Notes under the pieces: generated by a model
Told to the model about the DNA's origin: nothing
Seen by the model: only the letters and a program-made list of their open reading frames with translations
Database searches by the model: none
Program-made: the position numbers and the translations under genes
Shown: piece after piece, positions 26,077-34,237 of the stretch
How the letters are laid out: each line of letters opens with the position of its first letter
How positions within the stretch are numbered: position 1 is the stretch's first letter
Origin: Nocardia lijiangensis NBRC 108240
GTDB taxonomy: Bacteria; Actinomycetota; Actinomycetes; Mycobacteriales; Mycobacteriaceae
Length of the DNA: 64,000 nt
Assembly: GCF_001613045.1 (NCBI RefSeq)
Contig: NZ_BDBP01000004.1
Coordinates: 1-64,000 of the forward strand
Direction: 5' to 3'

Positions 26077-26313
26077 GTATTTCGGGTGGTTAAATTGTTG
26101 CGTTTGGTTATTACTTTGTTATCGCAATGTGGCGTGTTGCTGTTTACGACCTGCGGTAATGGGTGCAATATGAACGCTCGGATCCGCTGGACTGAACACC
26201 GTGATGTTTTTCGAATCGAATTCGAAGGTCTAGGTGATGTCCTGCCCGCCAGGAACTACGGCGCCGCACGGCCGAGCCGACAGCCTTCGATATGAGCATC
26301 GGAGGACCGCATC
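26077..26313. other. AT-rich leader of the NlpC/P60 gene
   Basis: The stretch 26081-26165 is AT-rich compared with the surroundings and should contain the promoter. A ribosome-binding site GGAGGA lies 8 nt before ATG 26314. I looked for a ydaO (c-di-AMP) riboswitch, common upstream of such hydrolases, but could not match its conserved blocks. Confidence 0.35.
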
Positions 26314-27327
26314 ATGGCATCAACCGCTGAGGGTCGATATTCGCGCTTTCTACGACGCGCGATGTTCTGGAGCCTGGCCGTCGCCGCGGCCGCGTTCGGC
26401 GCCCTGTTCTTGGGCGCCGGACAGGCATCGGCCAAACCGATAGAAATTCCCGGCATCGGCACTTTCGACGTGCCGGACGCCCTTCCGGTACCACCGGCTT
26501 TCACCGATTTCGATTACCCAAATATTCAGGTAGGACCGCCTCGCGTTGTTCCCGCTGTCATCAGCGAGCCCGCTGTCATCGACGCGCCCGCTGCCGTCGA
26601 GATTCCGGCCGCTGTCGAGGTTCCGGCTGCCGTCGAGATTCCGGCCGTTGCCGAGACTCCAGCCGCCGTCGGCCTCCCGGCCGTTCTCGATATTCCGAGC
26701 CTGATCCGGTTGGTCGGACCGCCCGCCCTGCCGGTGACGCAGGCGCCCGCGATCGCGGCGCCCGCGGAGGGTGAGTACAAGGCTCCGCTGGCGGTGATCG
26801 AATTCTCGACCGCCCCGCGCGCTCAGTCGGCCCAGTCGGTTCCGGCGACCGCCGCGAACCCGGGGATCGCGGCCCAGCCCTCGCCCGTCGATCTGCTGCG
26901 CACCCATCTTCCTTTCCTGTCCGGAATACTCGAGCCGCTGCTGCCCGCGCCGTTCGGGGCCCCCACACCTCAGGTCGCCGAGCCGTCGCCGGCCGCCGTC
27001 GCGGTCGAGGCCGCGCGCGGCAAGATCGGCTCGGACTACAGCATGGGTGCGACGGGACCCGACGCCTTCGACTGCTCCGGTCTGGTGCAGTGGTCCTACG
27101 AGCAGGCGGGCGTGGATGTGCCGCGCACGAGCTACGCCCAGTTGGCTTCGGGCACACCGATATCCCAGGACCAACTCGAGCCGGGTGATGTCGTGTCCTT
27201 CTACGGCGGCGGCCACTCCGGTCTGTACGCCGGGGATGGGCAGGTGATCCACGCCTCGACGTACGGCACGGGTGTCGTGATGTCGCCGATGTCCTCGATG
27301 CCCTATGCGGGCGCCCGCCGATACTGA
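26314..27327 (+). CDS. Secreted NlpC/P60 peptidoglycan endopeptidase
   Basis: This 337-residue protein has a signal peptide (MFWSLAVAAAAFGALFLGAGQASA). A repetitive Pro/Ala/Val spacer follows (about six turns of PAAVEI/V at residues 85-125), then a C-terminal NlpC/P60 domain from about residue 215. The catalytic residues are Cys in AFDCSGLVQWSY, His in GGGHSGLYAG and His in VIHASTYG. It cuts stem peptides in the cell wall, in the manner of RipA-type enzymes. The spacer repeats may span the mycolate layer. Confidence 0.9.
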   Translation: MASTAEGRYSRFLRRAMFWSLAVAAAAFGALFLGAGQASAKPIEIPGIGTFDVPDALPVPPAFTDFDYPNIQVGPPRVVPAVISEPAVIDAPAAVEIPAAVEVPAAVEIPAVAETPAAVGLPAVLDIPSLIRLVGPPALPVTQAPAIAAPAEGEYKAPLAVIEFSTAPRAQSAQSVPATAANPGIAAQPSPVDLLRTHLPFLSGILEPLLPAPFGAPTPQVAEPSPAAVAVEAARGKIGSDYSMGATGPDAFDCSGLVQWSYEQAGVDVPRTSYAQLASGTPISQDQLEPGDVVSFYGGGHSGLYAGDGQVIHASTYGTGVVMSPMSSMPYAGARRY

Positions 27328-27444
27328 TGGTCGCCTGGTGGCTCGGCTTGTGGGCACTGCGGAGCCTGGACGCTCGACCCGATCTCAGCAAGCCGTCAGT
27401 AAACTCGGAGTCGGGGCCTACCGTGTACGGAAGGCGGGCGAACA

Positions 27445-28254
27445 ATGGAGTGGCTGCTGGTTTTGATCGTGGTCGTGGCCGTGGCGATCTTGCTGCTCAT
27501 GCGTGGGCGCGAGGGCAAGCAACGGACGCAGACCGAGCTGGCCGACGCCCTCGCCGAGGCCAGGCAGGTGAACGAGCGGCTCGCGGGTCAGATCTACAAC
27601 CTGAGCGGCAGCAACGATGCGGCGAAACAAGCCCTAGTGGACGCCTCGGAGCGGCACGTCGCCGCGGGATCGCAACTGGACCAGGCCGCCACGCCCGCCC
27701 AGGCCCGGCTGGCGAAACAGACTGCGCTCGAAGGCCTCTACTACATCCGGGCCGCCCGCTCCGCGATGGGCATGGATCCGGGCCCCTCGATTCCCGAGCT
27801 CGAAGGCCAGGCCGTGGCCGGGCGAGTGAGCGAGGATCGGGCGATCGTCTTCGAGGGCAGAGAGATCGCCGCGTCACCCAATCCTTCCTCGGGCACGCCG
27901 AACTACTTTCCCGGCGGCCGCGTCGCCGGACGGCCGGTGCCCGCGGGCTGGTACTCCGAACCCTGGTGGAAGCCGGCGCTCATCGGCGGCGCCTGGGGGC
28001 TCGGCTCCGCGCTCTTGTTCACCTCGCTGTTCGCGGGGATGTCGGGCGTGGCATATGGCGCGCAGGGGTTCGAGAGCGGTTACGGCGAGGGGTATCAGGA
28101 CGGAGCCGCGGCGGGCGAGGGTGATGCGGGCGGCGACTGGGGTTCGGATACCGCTCCGTACGACGGCTACGACGGGGGCGGCTACGACGGTGGTGGCGGC
28201 GGGTACGACGGCGGCGGTGGCTTCGATGGAGGAGGCTTCAACGGCGGGTTCTGA
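27445..28254 (+). CDS. Membrane protein with Gly/Tyr/Asp-rich tail, DUF1542-like
   Basis: This 269-residue protein has an N-terminal transmembrane segment (WLLVLIVVVAVAILLLM), a coiled-coil stretch of about 60 residues (QTELADALAEARQVNERLAGQI), a second hydrophobic segment (ALIGGAWGLGSALLFTSLFAGM) and a low-complexity tail made of GGYDGGG-type repeats. The family is widespread in actinobacteria and without known function. The tail probably lies outside or forms a disordered anchor. A single-gene unit is likely. Confidence 0.7.
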   Translation: MEWLLVLIVVVAVAILLLMRGREGKQRTQTELADALAEARQVNERLAGQIYNLSGSNDAAKQALVDASERHVAAGSQLDQAATPAQARLAKQTALEGLYYIRAARSAMGMDPGPSIPELEGQAVAGRVSEDRAIVFEGREIAASPNPSSGTPNYFPGGRVAGRPVPAGWYSEPWWKPALIGGAWGLGSALLFTSLFAGMSGVAYGAQGFESGYGEGYQDGAAAGEGDAGGDWGSDTAPYDGYDGGGYDGGGGGYDGGGGFDGGGFNGGF

Positions 28255-28363
28255 CCACGGAGCCGGGCATTGCGGTGGCCCGACCACGCACGACATCCCC
28301 GCGATCTGCGCGATGCTGTCCTCGGGCAGGTGACCCGGTAGACTGCGACAGTCCACCAAACCG

Positions 28364-28436
28364 GCCTTCGTAGCTCAGGGGATAGAGCACCGCTCTCCTA
28401 AAGCGGGTGTCGCAGGTTCGAATCCTGCCGAGGGCA
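28364..28436 (+). tRNA. tRNA-Arg (anticodon CCU), integration target of the AICE
   Basis: The 73-nt cloverleaf is complete: acceptor GCCTTCG / CGAGGGC with one G-U pair, anticodon stem CCGCT / AGCGG around loop CTCCTAA giving anticodon CCT, T-arm GCAGG TTCGAAT CCTGC, discriminator A. CCA is not encoded. The element uses bases 28390-28437 as its att core and so restores the full tRNA 3' end on integration. Confidence 0.95.
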
Positions 28437-28437
28437 C
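28390..28437 (+). repeat. attL core (48 bp, inside tRNA-Arg)
   Basis: This is identical over all 48 bp to 40505-40552. It covers the anticodon stem-loop, variable loop, T-arm and 3' acceptor strand plus one base. The identity ends sharply on both sides (A versus T before, A versus C after). Confidence 0.95.
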
Positions 28438-28451
28438 AACATTCTTGCAGG

Positions 28452-29669
28452 TCAGGCCGTTGCCTTGCCTGGCTCGACGGCTCCAGAGCCCCGATTCGTA
28501 CGCAGTTCGTACGCAGCGGAAAAACTCGTACGGGCCGCGTTGAGCCTCGCGGCAACGTCGTCCAGGTCGTCATCGAACAGATCACTGTAGAAATCCAGCG
28601 TCGTGCTCGGCTTGTCGTGCCCGAGCATCCGCTGAATAGCGAGCACCGACGCACCTTGAGACACCGCGAGCGACGCCGCCGTATGCCGAAGTTCGTGCGG
28701 TGTGAACCCTTCCAGCCCGGCAGCTTTCGCGGCTCCGTCGAACCAACTGCGACGCATGTTCCGAACCCTCAGCACGGCCCCGCGCGAAGAGGTGAAGACC
28801 TCCGCGTCCTCACGTCGCCCAGCCAGACGCTGTTTCAGCGGCTCGACCAGGAAGGCCGGAAAGGCGACACTTCGCCGTTGGTGATCCTTTGGAGCCTTGA
28901 TCACCAACTGGCCGTCTACCTCGGTAATCGTCCGCTCGACCTGGATACGATTGCGACCGAGAGACACCGCGGACACCTGCATTCCGGCCAGTTCAGCGAA
29001 CCGCAGTCCGCAGTAGGCCAGCACCATCACAGTCAGCCAGTTGTTGCCCGCGTGTTCGGCCAGCCGCTCGACCTCCACACCGGACAGATAGCGCCGGGTG
29101 GCGAGCCGCTGTTTCGGGCGATCCACGGTGCGACACGGGTTGACCGCGATCTTGCGGGTCTTCACCGCGTGGTCGCAGATCTGCGAGAGCACTCCGAGGT
29201 TCTTCCGGACCGTTCCGCCTGCTGCGCCCTTCTCGACCTGAGCAGTCACCCACTCCTGAATCTCGTCGTGCATCTCGACCAGGTCAGCGAGGCGGGTGCT
29301 CCCCCACCTCGGGAGGATGTGCCGATTCACGATCGAGACGTAGCGGGAACGGGTTCCTTCCTCCCAGGACGGATGACCGGCCAGCCACGCTTTCGCCACC
29401 ACGTCGACAGTCACGCGACCGGCGGACGGTGGCGCATGCCGTCCGGAGACCACCGCCGCCGTCTGGCCGTCCAGCCACGCTTGCGCATCGACCTTGCGCG
29501 CGAAGATCTTCGAATGCTCTCTTCCGGAACCGTCGACATACCTTGCACGCCAACGCTTTCCCTTGCCATCGAGCTTCGACGGGATGCGATGCTTGGTGCC
29601 ATCCGGCAGACGTTCCTCTTTGGTCCAAAGGTCTTCGACGCCGGAACGCCGATTACGTCGAGCAGCCAC
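28452..29669 (-). CDS. int: Tyrosine site-specific integrase of the AICE
   Basis: This 405-residue phage-type integrase starts at GTG 29669. An N-terminal arm-binding/SAM-like region spans residues about 80-180. The catalytic residues are Arg223 (YCGLRFAEL), Lys261 (APKDHQRR), His325 and Arg328 (TPHELRHTAASL), His351 (MLGHDKPST) and the nucleophile Tyr361 (LDFYSDLF). The gene ends 15 bp from attL, as in pSAM2. It overlaps the xis stop by 1 nt. A likely arm-site repeat (28498-28517) lies inside its last codons. Confidence 0.95.
   Translation of the reverse strand: MAARRNRRSGVEDLWTKEERLPDGTKHRIPSKLDGKGKRWRARYVDGSGREHSKIFARKVDAQAWLDGQTAAVVSGRHAPPSAGRVTVDVVAKAWLAGHPSWEEGTRSRYVSIVNRHILPRWGSTRLADLVEMHDEIQEWVTAQVEKGAAGGTVRKNLGVLSQICDHAVKTRKIAVNPCRTVDRPKQRLATRRYLSGVEVERLAEHAGNNWLTVMVLAYCGLRFAELAGMQVSAVSLGRNRIQVERTITEVDGQLVIKAPKDHQRRSVAFPAFLVEPLKQRLAGRREDAEVFTSSRGAVLRVRNMRRSWFDGAAKAAGLEGFTPHELRHTAASLAVSQGASVLAIQRMLGHDKPSTTLDFYSDLFDDDLDDVAARLNAARTSFSAAYELRTNRGSGAVEPGKATA
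28498..28517. repeat. Left copy of a 20-bp integrase-arm-like direct repeat
   Basis: GTACGCAGTTCGTACGCAGC, itself a tandem of GTACGCAG units, recurs exactly at 40376-40395. The distance is 60 bp from the attL core. A second imperfect pair CAGGTCAGGCC[AG]TT[AG]CC lies at 28448-28464 and 40443-40459. Confidence 0.65.
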
Positions 29670-29878
29670 TACGCCGCCGACCTGTTGCTACCGGTGGACT
29701 CTTCCTGTTCGGCGATCCACGCCAGCACGACGGACTTGCGCCACACCCGCCGACGCGCGCCCAGCTTGAACGACTCCGGACCACGGCCGACATGCGCCCA
29801 CCACCGCCAGGTCGCCTCCGGAATACCGGTCAGCTCCTCGCACTGCTTCGCCCGGAGAAACGTGTCACTCTCACTCAT
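29669..29878 (-). CDS. xis: Excisionase (Xis), HTH_17-type
   Basis: This 69-residue protein has a MerR/HTH_17 winged-helix pattern: LRAKQCEELTGIPEATWRWWAHVGRGPESFKLGARRRVWRKSVVLAWI. It bends att DNA and biases the integrase toward excision. It lies between rep and int, overlaps the int start by 1 nt, and is 12 bp from the Rep stop. This is the standard pSAM2 order. Confidence 0.85.
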   Translation of the reverse strand: MSESDTFLRAKQCEELTGIPEATWRWWAHVGRGPESFKLGARRRVWRKSVVLAWIAEQEESTGSNRSAA

Positions 29879-29890
29879 TTGCCATTCCTC

Positions 29891-31627
29891 CTATGCCGCC
29901 ATCTGATTTGTCGAATCTTGTTGTGCTGCAATGGTTTCAAGTGAAACCGAGTCGTCTCCGGGTGGTCCTTCGGCGACCTCGAGGCAGGCTCGGGTGTACT
30001 GCGCGCGGTCGGTGAGTTTGGCCGACACCGCCGCCATGATCAGGTGTGAGCGTGGTGGCGCGTCCCGGTCCCCCGGTCCGACCGGGGTGATACGCAGATG
30101 CGAGGTATCGGGCGGGATGATGCCGATCGCGGCCAGGCGCTGGCGCACGAATTCCATGCGTTCGGCCTTGTGGTCGGGGATGGTCTTGTTGCTCCACTTC
30201 CGGGAGGACACGCAGCGTTTGCCGGGGACACCGAGCAGGTCACGGCGATGGTTCTGGCGACGGCACCGACCCGGCTGAGTCTTCTCGCTGGCGCCCTTGG
30301 GAACGATGCCGTAGCGCAGCCACACCGGGCACTCCGGGCAGCACGGGGTCCGCTGGAGTTCGGCGTGTAACCGGTCGTAGTGGCGGTTCACCCGCGCACT
30401 GTCGGACTCCAGAACCTCAGCCACCGACTTGGTTAGATACTTGGTCAGATAGGCCACCTTGCGATCCATCTCCGGTGTGCCCGCGATGATCTGAATCGGC
30501 TTGGACTGGCCCCCGAACGTCATCGTGTGCGCCGGTTCGATGTCATCCACGGACTTGATGACATCCAAGGCGTCGTCCCAATAGGTCAGCGCGCGGCCAT
30601 TGCTCGGGTCGACGAAGGTACCGGCGGTGTAGTCCCAGACGGGCATGTTGTCGTCGGTGTAGACCTCGTGGTCGAAGTGCGGCCACCAGATGTTGACGAA
30701 GGTCGCCGCGGTGACCGCGTAGAGCAGTTTGGTCGGGATCGAACCCCGGATCGCCAGGTGGATGTGTGGGGCACCGCGTTTCTGGGGTTCGACCGAGCCC
30801 CAGTACTGCACGTCCCAGCCGACCGCGCGCCGCAGGTTCTGCGCCCACCGCTCGAACAAGGCTTTGACGTGCATGATGTCACGCGCAGCGCGCCGGTAGT
30901 CGTAGGAATCCGGGTCACGAGGCGAACCGTCGGAGACCATCTCGCCGGTCTCCTCGTCACGCACACGGTTGATCGGCCCGTAGGAATCCACGGTCAGGGT
31001 ATTGAACGTCGACGGCCGATACTTGCCGTTGGCGTAGGCGGTGCCGATCGTCGTGCGGGCGACCTTCTTACGCGGCAGGTCCGGCAGATCATCGCGCCGC
31101 TTGGTCGACTTCGCGCGACGAGCAGGTTTCGGGTCCAACGACGGGAGACGGCCCCGCACCCCGAGTTCGCGAAGCTCGACATCGAGATCGGCCACGAGGG
31201 CTTTCACCGCGTCCGCGAGTTCGTGCTCACCCTCACGGCGGGCATCGTGGTAGTTGCTGAACAGGTCCGCGCGTGCGGCTAACACCTGTGCCTGTGCCTC
31301 GGTGATGACCGGTTCCGGTTGCACGGGTTCGTGTTCGGCGCACCAACCCTCCCGCAGCTGCGTAGCGCGGACGGACTTGTTCGCCTTGGCGCACGCCGGG
31401 CAGGTGCTCGCCACGGTGGCCTTGCACGGAGCACCTATGTAGGACACACGGCCGGTGATGGTGTCGAAGGCCCGCATCGGCACCACCCGCGCACACACGC
31501 CCTGTTCCTCGGCCACCGATTCGGCGATGTCGCTCAGGTTCGGCATCGCACGACGCTCGGCTGCGGTCTGACGGTTCGGGGCGACGGCACCGACCGGGGC
31601 CGTGCCGATGGCCTGAGTTACGGTCAT
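29891..31627 (-). CDS. RepSA-like HUH rolling-circle replication initiator
   Basis: This 578-residue protein uses ATG 31627, overlapping the stop of the PP-loop gene by 4 bp. The HUH metal motif is PHIHLAIRG and the catalytic Tyr region is KVAYLTKYLTKS. Cys-rich zinc-like clusters flank these (CPACAKANK...WCAEHE and CCPECPVWL). It matches RepSA, which nicks the double-strand origin of pSAM2-type elements to start rolling-circle replication after excision. The origin itself could not be located with confidence. Confidence 0.9.
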   Translation of the reverse strand: MTVTQAIGTAPVGAVAPNRQTAAERRAMPNLSDIAESVAEEQGVCARVVPMRAFDTITGRVSYIGAPCKATVASTCPACAKANKSVRATQLREGWCAEHEPVQPEPVITEAQAQVLAARADLFSNYHDARREGEHELADAVKALVADLDVELRELGVRGRLPSLDPKPARRAKSTKRRDDLPDLPRKKVARTTIGTAYANGKYRPSTFNTLTVDSYGPINRVRDEETGEMVSDGSPRDPDSYDYRRAARDIMHVKALFERWAQNLRRAVGWDVQYWGSVEPQKRGAPHIHLAIRGSIPTKLLYAVTAATFVNIWWPHFDHEVYTDDNMPVWDYTAGTFVDPSNGRALTYWDDALDVIKSVDDIEPAHTMTFGGQSKPIQIIAGTPEMDRKVAYLTKYLTKSVAEVLESDSARVNRHYDRLHAELQRTPCCPECPVWLRYGIVPKGASEKTQPGRCRRQNHRRDLLGVPGKRCVSSRKWSNKTIPDHKAERMEFVRQRLAAIGIIPPDTSHLRITPVGPGDRDAPPRSHLIMAAVSAKLTDRAQYTRACLEVAEGPPGDDSVSLETIAAQQDSTNQMAA

Positions 31628-32637
31628 GCTGCCTTCCTGTGGTCGTTGCCGACGGAGGCCCCGGAGATGCACCCATACGGGGAGCAATCCGGCCCGTCGT
31701 CGGTGTCGTCGTCATCAAGGTCGGGGGCGTAGTCGGCGAACAGATCCAGCTGACGGTTCTTCCACTCCGCGCGAGTCACCCGGTCGATCGGCGCCAGCTC
31801 CAACGGAACACACGAGCGATGCAGGAACGCCTGACCGCGCAGCGGTTTCGCACTCGCGCCGCCATGACGGATGGCGTGATCGAAAGCGACCGCATCCGCC
31901 CATTCGTCGGGTCGGTGGTCGCGCATTTCGCGCCAGTAGTCGTTGCGGTGGTGAGGGCAGCCGATGCACGACGATTTGACGGTGTGACCCCACCCAGTGC
32001 GGCGCAGGTAACGTTCGCAGTCCTTACGCGACATGTTCAGCTCCAGCAGTGGGAACCGCTTGACCGTGTACTTGTTCTCGCGGCGGTCGTTGACGCGTTC
32101 GATCTCATCGGTACTGAAACCGATCCATTGTTCGGCATAGCGGCCCTTGGGCACCCGCAGATACCGAGGTCCCGGAGCACCGAGCAGCATGCGGACAGCG
32201 CGGTTGATGGGTGCGATCTTGTATTCGGCGGTGCACTGCCGCCGCCCAATCCCTTCGCGTTCGCGGCGGGTGGCCGGGCGTTCCCGATACCCGACGATGA
32301 CGAGCTGGCCGTTGGTATCAGGTTCGGTGATCTCCTCCCGGATCATGGTGCCTTCGGGGGCGAGGGTGAAGTACGGGATGGATACGAACCGGTGGTCGGA
32401 GTCGAGAGAGTCCTTGCGCAGGTGTCCTTTCGACACCTGGTGCAGCGGGATACCGGCGGTGGCGAACTCGGATTCCAGGCGGTCGACCTGGGCGTATACG
32501 GCGGGTGGTTCCCATCCGGTGTCGGCGAAGATCGCACCGTCCAAGCCGGGGAGTTCACCACGGCAGGCCATCAACGCGAGAGTGGTGGATTGGACACCGG
32601 CCCCGAGCGAGAGCAGGCGCAACGTCGGGGCGTTCAT
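31624..32637 (-). CDS. PAPS-reductase-like PP-loop protein with Fe-S-type cysteines (AICE cargo in core operon)
   Basis: This 337-residue protein has a PP-loop-like N-terminus LLSLGAGVQSTTLAL and IFADTGWEP, as in phage-borne phosphoadenosine-phosphosulfate-reductase-like proteins and distantly DndC. Cysteines in RRQCTAEYKIAPI and SSCIGCPHHRNDYW could bind an Fe-S cluster. The C-terminus is very acidic (DLDDDDTDDG). True sulfate assimilation is unlikely on a mobile element. Nucleic-acid or nucleotide modification is the more plausible role (inference). Both ends overlap neighbours by 4 bp, so it is made with Rep. Confidence 0.75.
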   Translation of the reverse strand: MNAPTLRLLSLGAGVQSTTLALMACRGELPGLDGAIFADTGWEPPAVYAQVDRLESEFATAGIPLHQVSKGHLRKDSLDSDHRFVSIPYFTLAPEGTMIREEITEPDTNGQLVIVGYRERPATRREREGIGRRQCTAEYKIAPINRAVRMLLGAPGPRYLRVPKGRYAEQWIGFSTDEIERVNDRRENKYTVKRFPLLELNMSRKDCERYLRRTGWGHTVKSSCIGCPHHRNDYWREMRDHRPDEWADAVAFDHAIRHGGASAKPLRGQAFLHRSCVPLELAPIDRVTRAEWKNRQLDLFADYAPDLDDDDTDDGPDCSPYGCISGASVGNDHRKAA

Positions 32638-33266
32638 GCTGCGTCCTTCTGATCCCACAACCACTCCACCTGCGCCGAGGGCAGAGTGACAGGCTTGGCC
32701 AGCGAATCCTGGTGCCGGAACGCCAGTTCCACCGTCGACGGGCCGACAATCCTGGCGCGGCATTCCAGGACACCGAAGGCGTGAGCGAGGTGTTCGACAC
32801 GGTTTTCCCAGTCGGCGGGGCAGTGGCCGGGCAGCATCCGCACCCGCACCCGATCCACGCTGTCGCCGATCTGCACCGCAAGCAGGCGCGGTGTGGCGGT
32901 GCGGTCGTCGGTGGTGACGGTCAGGTGGCAGGCGGTCATCAGGCGTGCCCAGCGTCGGCGGTAGCGCAGCCAGGTCAGGAACCGGTGCTTTGCCCGCGTG
33001 GTGATCCACCGCTCGAAGGTCTCCGGACTCCTGCGGCGCCAGAGCACCATCCCCGCGGCGAACACCCCAACCACCACGGCCGCCGCGACCGGGCCGAGAA
33101 AAGCGCCGGCAATTACCGCGAGGGCGAGCGGGATAGAGATCATCGGGAACAGCACCGCCCACCAGATCGTCACGGCGGCACCGGTGATCAGCCAGCCGCC
33201 GAGGTTGAGCACGGCCAGGCCGAGCAGGTCGAACGGGTCGCGGTCGGTGTGGGTTTTCGTGGTCAC
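32634..33266 (-). CDS. AICE membrane protein, function unknown
   Basis: This 210-residue protein starts at GTG 33266. Two or three membrane helices are in the first 75 residues (LGLAVLNLGGWLITGAAVTIWWAVLFP, PLALAVIAGAFLGPVAAAVVVGVFAAGMVLW). A soluble domain of about 130 residues follows. Position between the translocase and rep, with 4-bp overlaps on both sides, suggests a transfer-associated role such as pore formation or spread. I do not recognise a named family. Confidence 0.65.
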   Translation of the reverse strand: MTTKTHTDRDPFDLLGLAVLNLGGWLITGAAVTIWWAVLFPMISIPLALAVIAGAFLGPVAAAVVVGVFAAGMVLWRRRSPETFERWITTRAKHRFLTWLRYRRRWARLMTACHLTVTTDDRTATPRLLAVQIGDSVDRVRVRMLPGHCPADWENRVEHLAHAFGVLECRARIVGPSTVELAFRHQDSLAKPVTLPSAQVEWLWDQKDAA

Positions 33267-33427
33267 GACCAGGTTCCTTCCTTGGAATCGAACAGCGACA
33301 GCTGGCCGCGGCAGGGTTCATGCAGGTTCTTGCGGGGACGCCGCTTGCCCTCGGCGACCTGATCAGCCGCGGCCTGCACAATCGGATTCACCTGGCGGTC
33401 AGGGGATTTCGGGTCCGCAGTAGTCAT
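33263..33427 (-). CDS. Small AICE protein, 54 residues
   Basis: ATG 33427 to stop 33263, with 4-bp overlaps to both neighbours. The protein is basic in the middle (EGKRRPRKNLHEPC) and ends QLSLFDSKEGTWS. No family is recognised. The coupled overlaps are the main evidence that it is real. Confidence 0.55.
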   Translation of the reverse strand: MTTADPKSPDRQVNPIVQAAADQVAEGKRRPRKNLHEPCRGQLSLFDSKEGTWS

Positions 33428-33717
33428 GCCGCACCTCGCGAATCGGTTCCGGCCGCCTGGCGGATCGCCGCTTGCAGCACACGTACTACTGCGATCGCGT
33501 CGTCTACGGTCATGGCCAGGTGCGCCACAGCCGCGAACTGTGTTTCCTTGTGCAAGACCAATTGGATTTGTCGGCCCTGCTCGGCAGCGGGAACGACATT
33601 GGCGAACACCTCGCACGATTCGCGCACCCGGCCACGATCGACAGACACCGCCACCCGGTGGAAATCAATGCCCGCGCCGGGCTTCCAGTAGCCGCGCGCC
33701 TGCTCAGTGGTGCTCAT
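33424..33717 (-). CDS. Small AICE protein, 97 residues
   Basis: ATG 33717, overlapping both neighbours by 4 bp. It is a mixed alpha/beta-looking protein (IDFHRVAVSVDRGRVRESCEVFANVV, then AMTVDDAIAVVRVLQAAIRQAA). Similar small proteins occur in actinobacterial integrative elements. Function unknown. Confidence 0.6.
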   Translation of the reverse strand: MSTTEQARGYWKPGAGIDFHRVAVSVDRGRVRESCEVFANVVPAAEQGRQIQLVLHKETQFAAVAHLAMTVDDAIAVVRVLQAAIRQAAGTDSRGAA

Positions 33718-33914
33718 GCCGCCCAGTCCCCGCCGTCGTAGTCGTCGCTGGCGCTCCAGGCCAGGACCGCACCGGTTTCGGCGAAGACGTTGACCGCGAT
33801 CGCGATCGGGTCCAGGCCACGGGCCTCCAGCTGGCAGCGACGGCGAGCCTGAAGGTCGATGACGTTGTCGGCGTAGCGGGCCCCGCTGGTCTTGCGGTTG
33901 GTGTCCTTGCTCAT
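33714..33914 (-). CDS. Small AICE protein, 66 residues
   Basis: ATG 33914, 4-bp overlaps on both sides. It is basic at the N-terminus (SKDTNRKTSGARYADNVIDLQARRRCQLEARG) and acidic at the C-terminus. No family is recognised. Confidence 0.55.
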   Translation of the reverse strand: MSKDTNRKTSGARYADNVIDLQARRRCQLEARGLDPIAIAVNVFAETGAVLAWSASDDYDGGDWAA

Positions 33915-34237
33915 GGCTGTGCCTCGATTTCAGGGAGTCCGCACCGGTCGCAGGTGCGGGAACGGGTGGTCGCACCCAGCGGCCACACTGTGGTGTGCCA
34001 GGTGTTGGGGAAGGTGTGGCCGTGCTCGATGCAGTAGTTGGTGGCCCGGCAGCCGTCGCAGACGACGGTGTTGCCGTCGAACAGCCAGCCGACACCGGCG
34101 GACTGCAAGCTCAGGTGGGTGATGGCCTGGGTGATGGAGTCGAAGCAGACCGCTTCGTTCTTGCCTTCGGTGTAGTGGTCACCGCAGGACTCGCAGTAGA
34201 CGACGACGTGGGTTTCGGTGACGAATCCGCGTTTCAT
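33911..34237 (-). CDS. Small zinc-ribbon-like AICE protein, 108 residues
   Basis: ATG 34237, overlapping the translocase stop. Cysteine pairs CESCGDH, CDGCRATNYC and CDRCGLPE suggest one or two zinc sites. Such proteins often bind nucleic acid or mediate protein contacts. Its place directly after the FtsK-type gene suggests a transfer accessory, but nothing more specific can be said. Confidence 0.6.
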   Translation of the reverse strand: MKRGFVTETHVVVYCESCGDHYTEGKNEAVCFDSITQAITHLSLQSAGVGWLFDGNTVVCDGCRATNYCIEHGHTFPNTWHTTVWPLGATTRSRTCDRCGLPEIEAQP

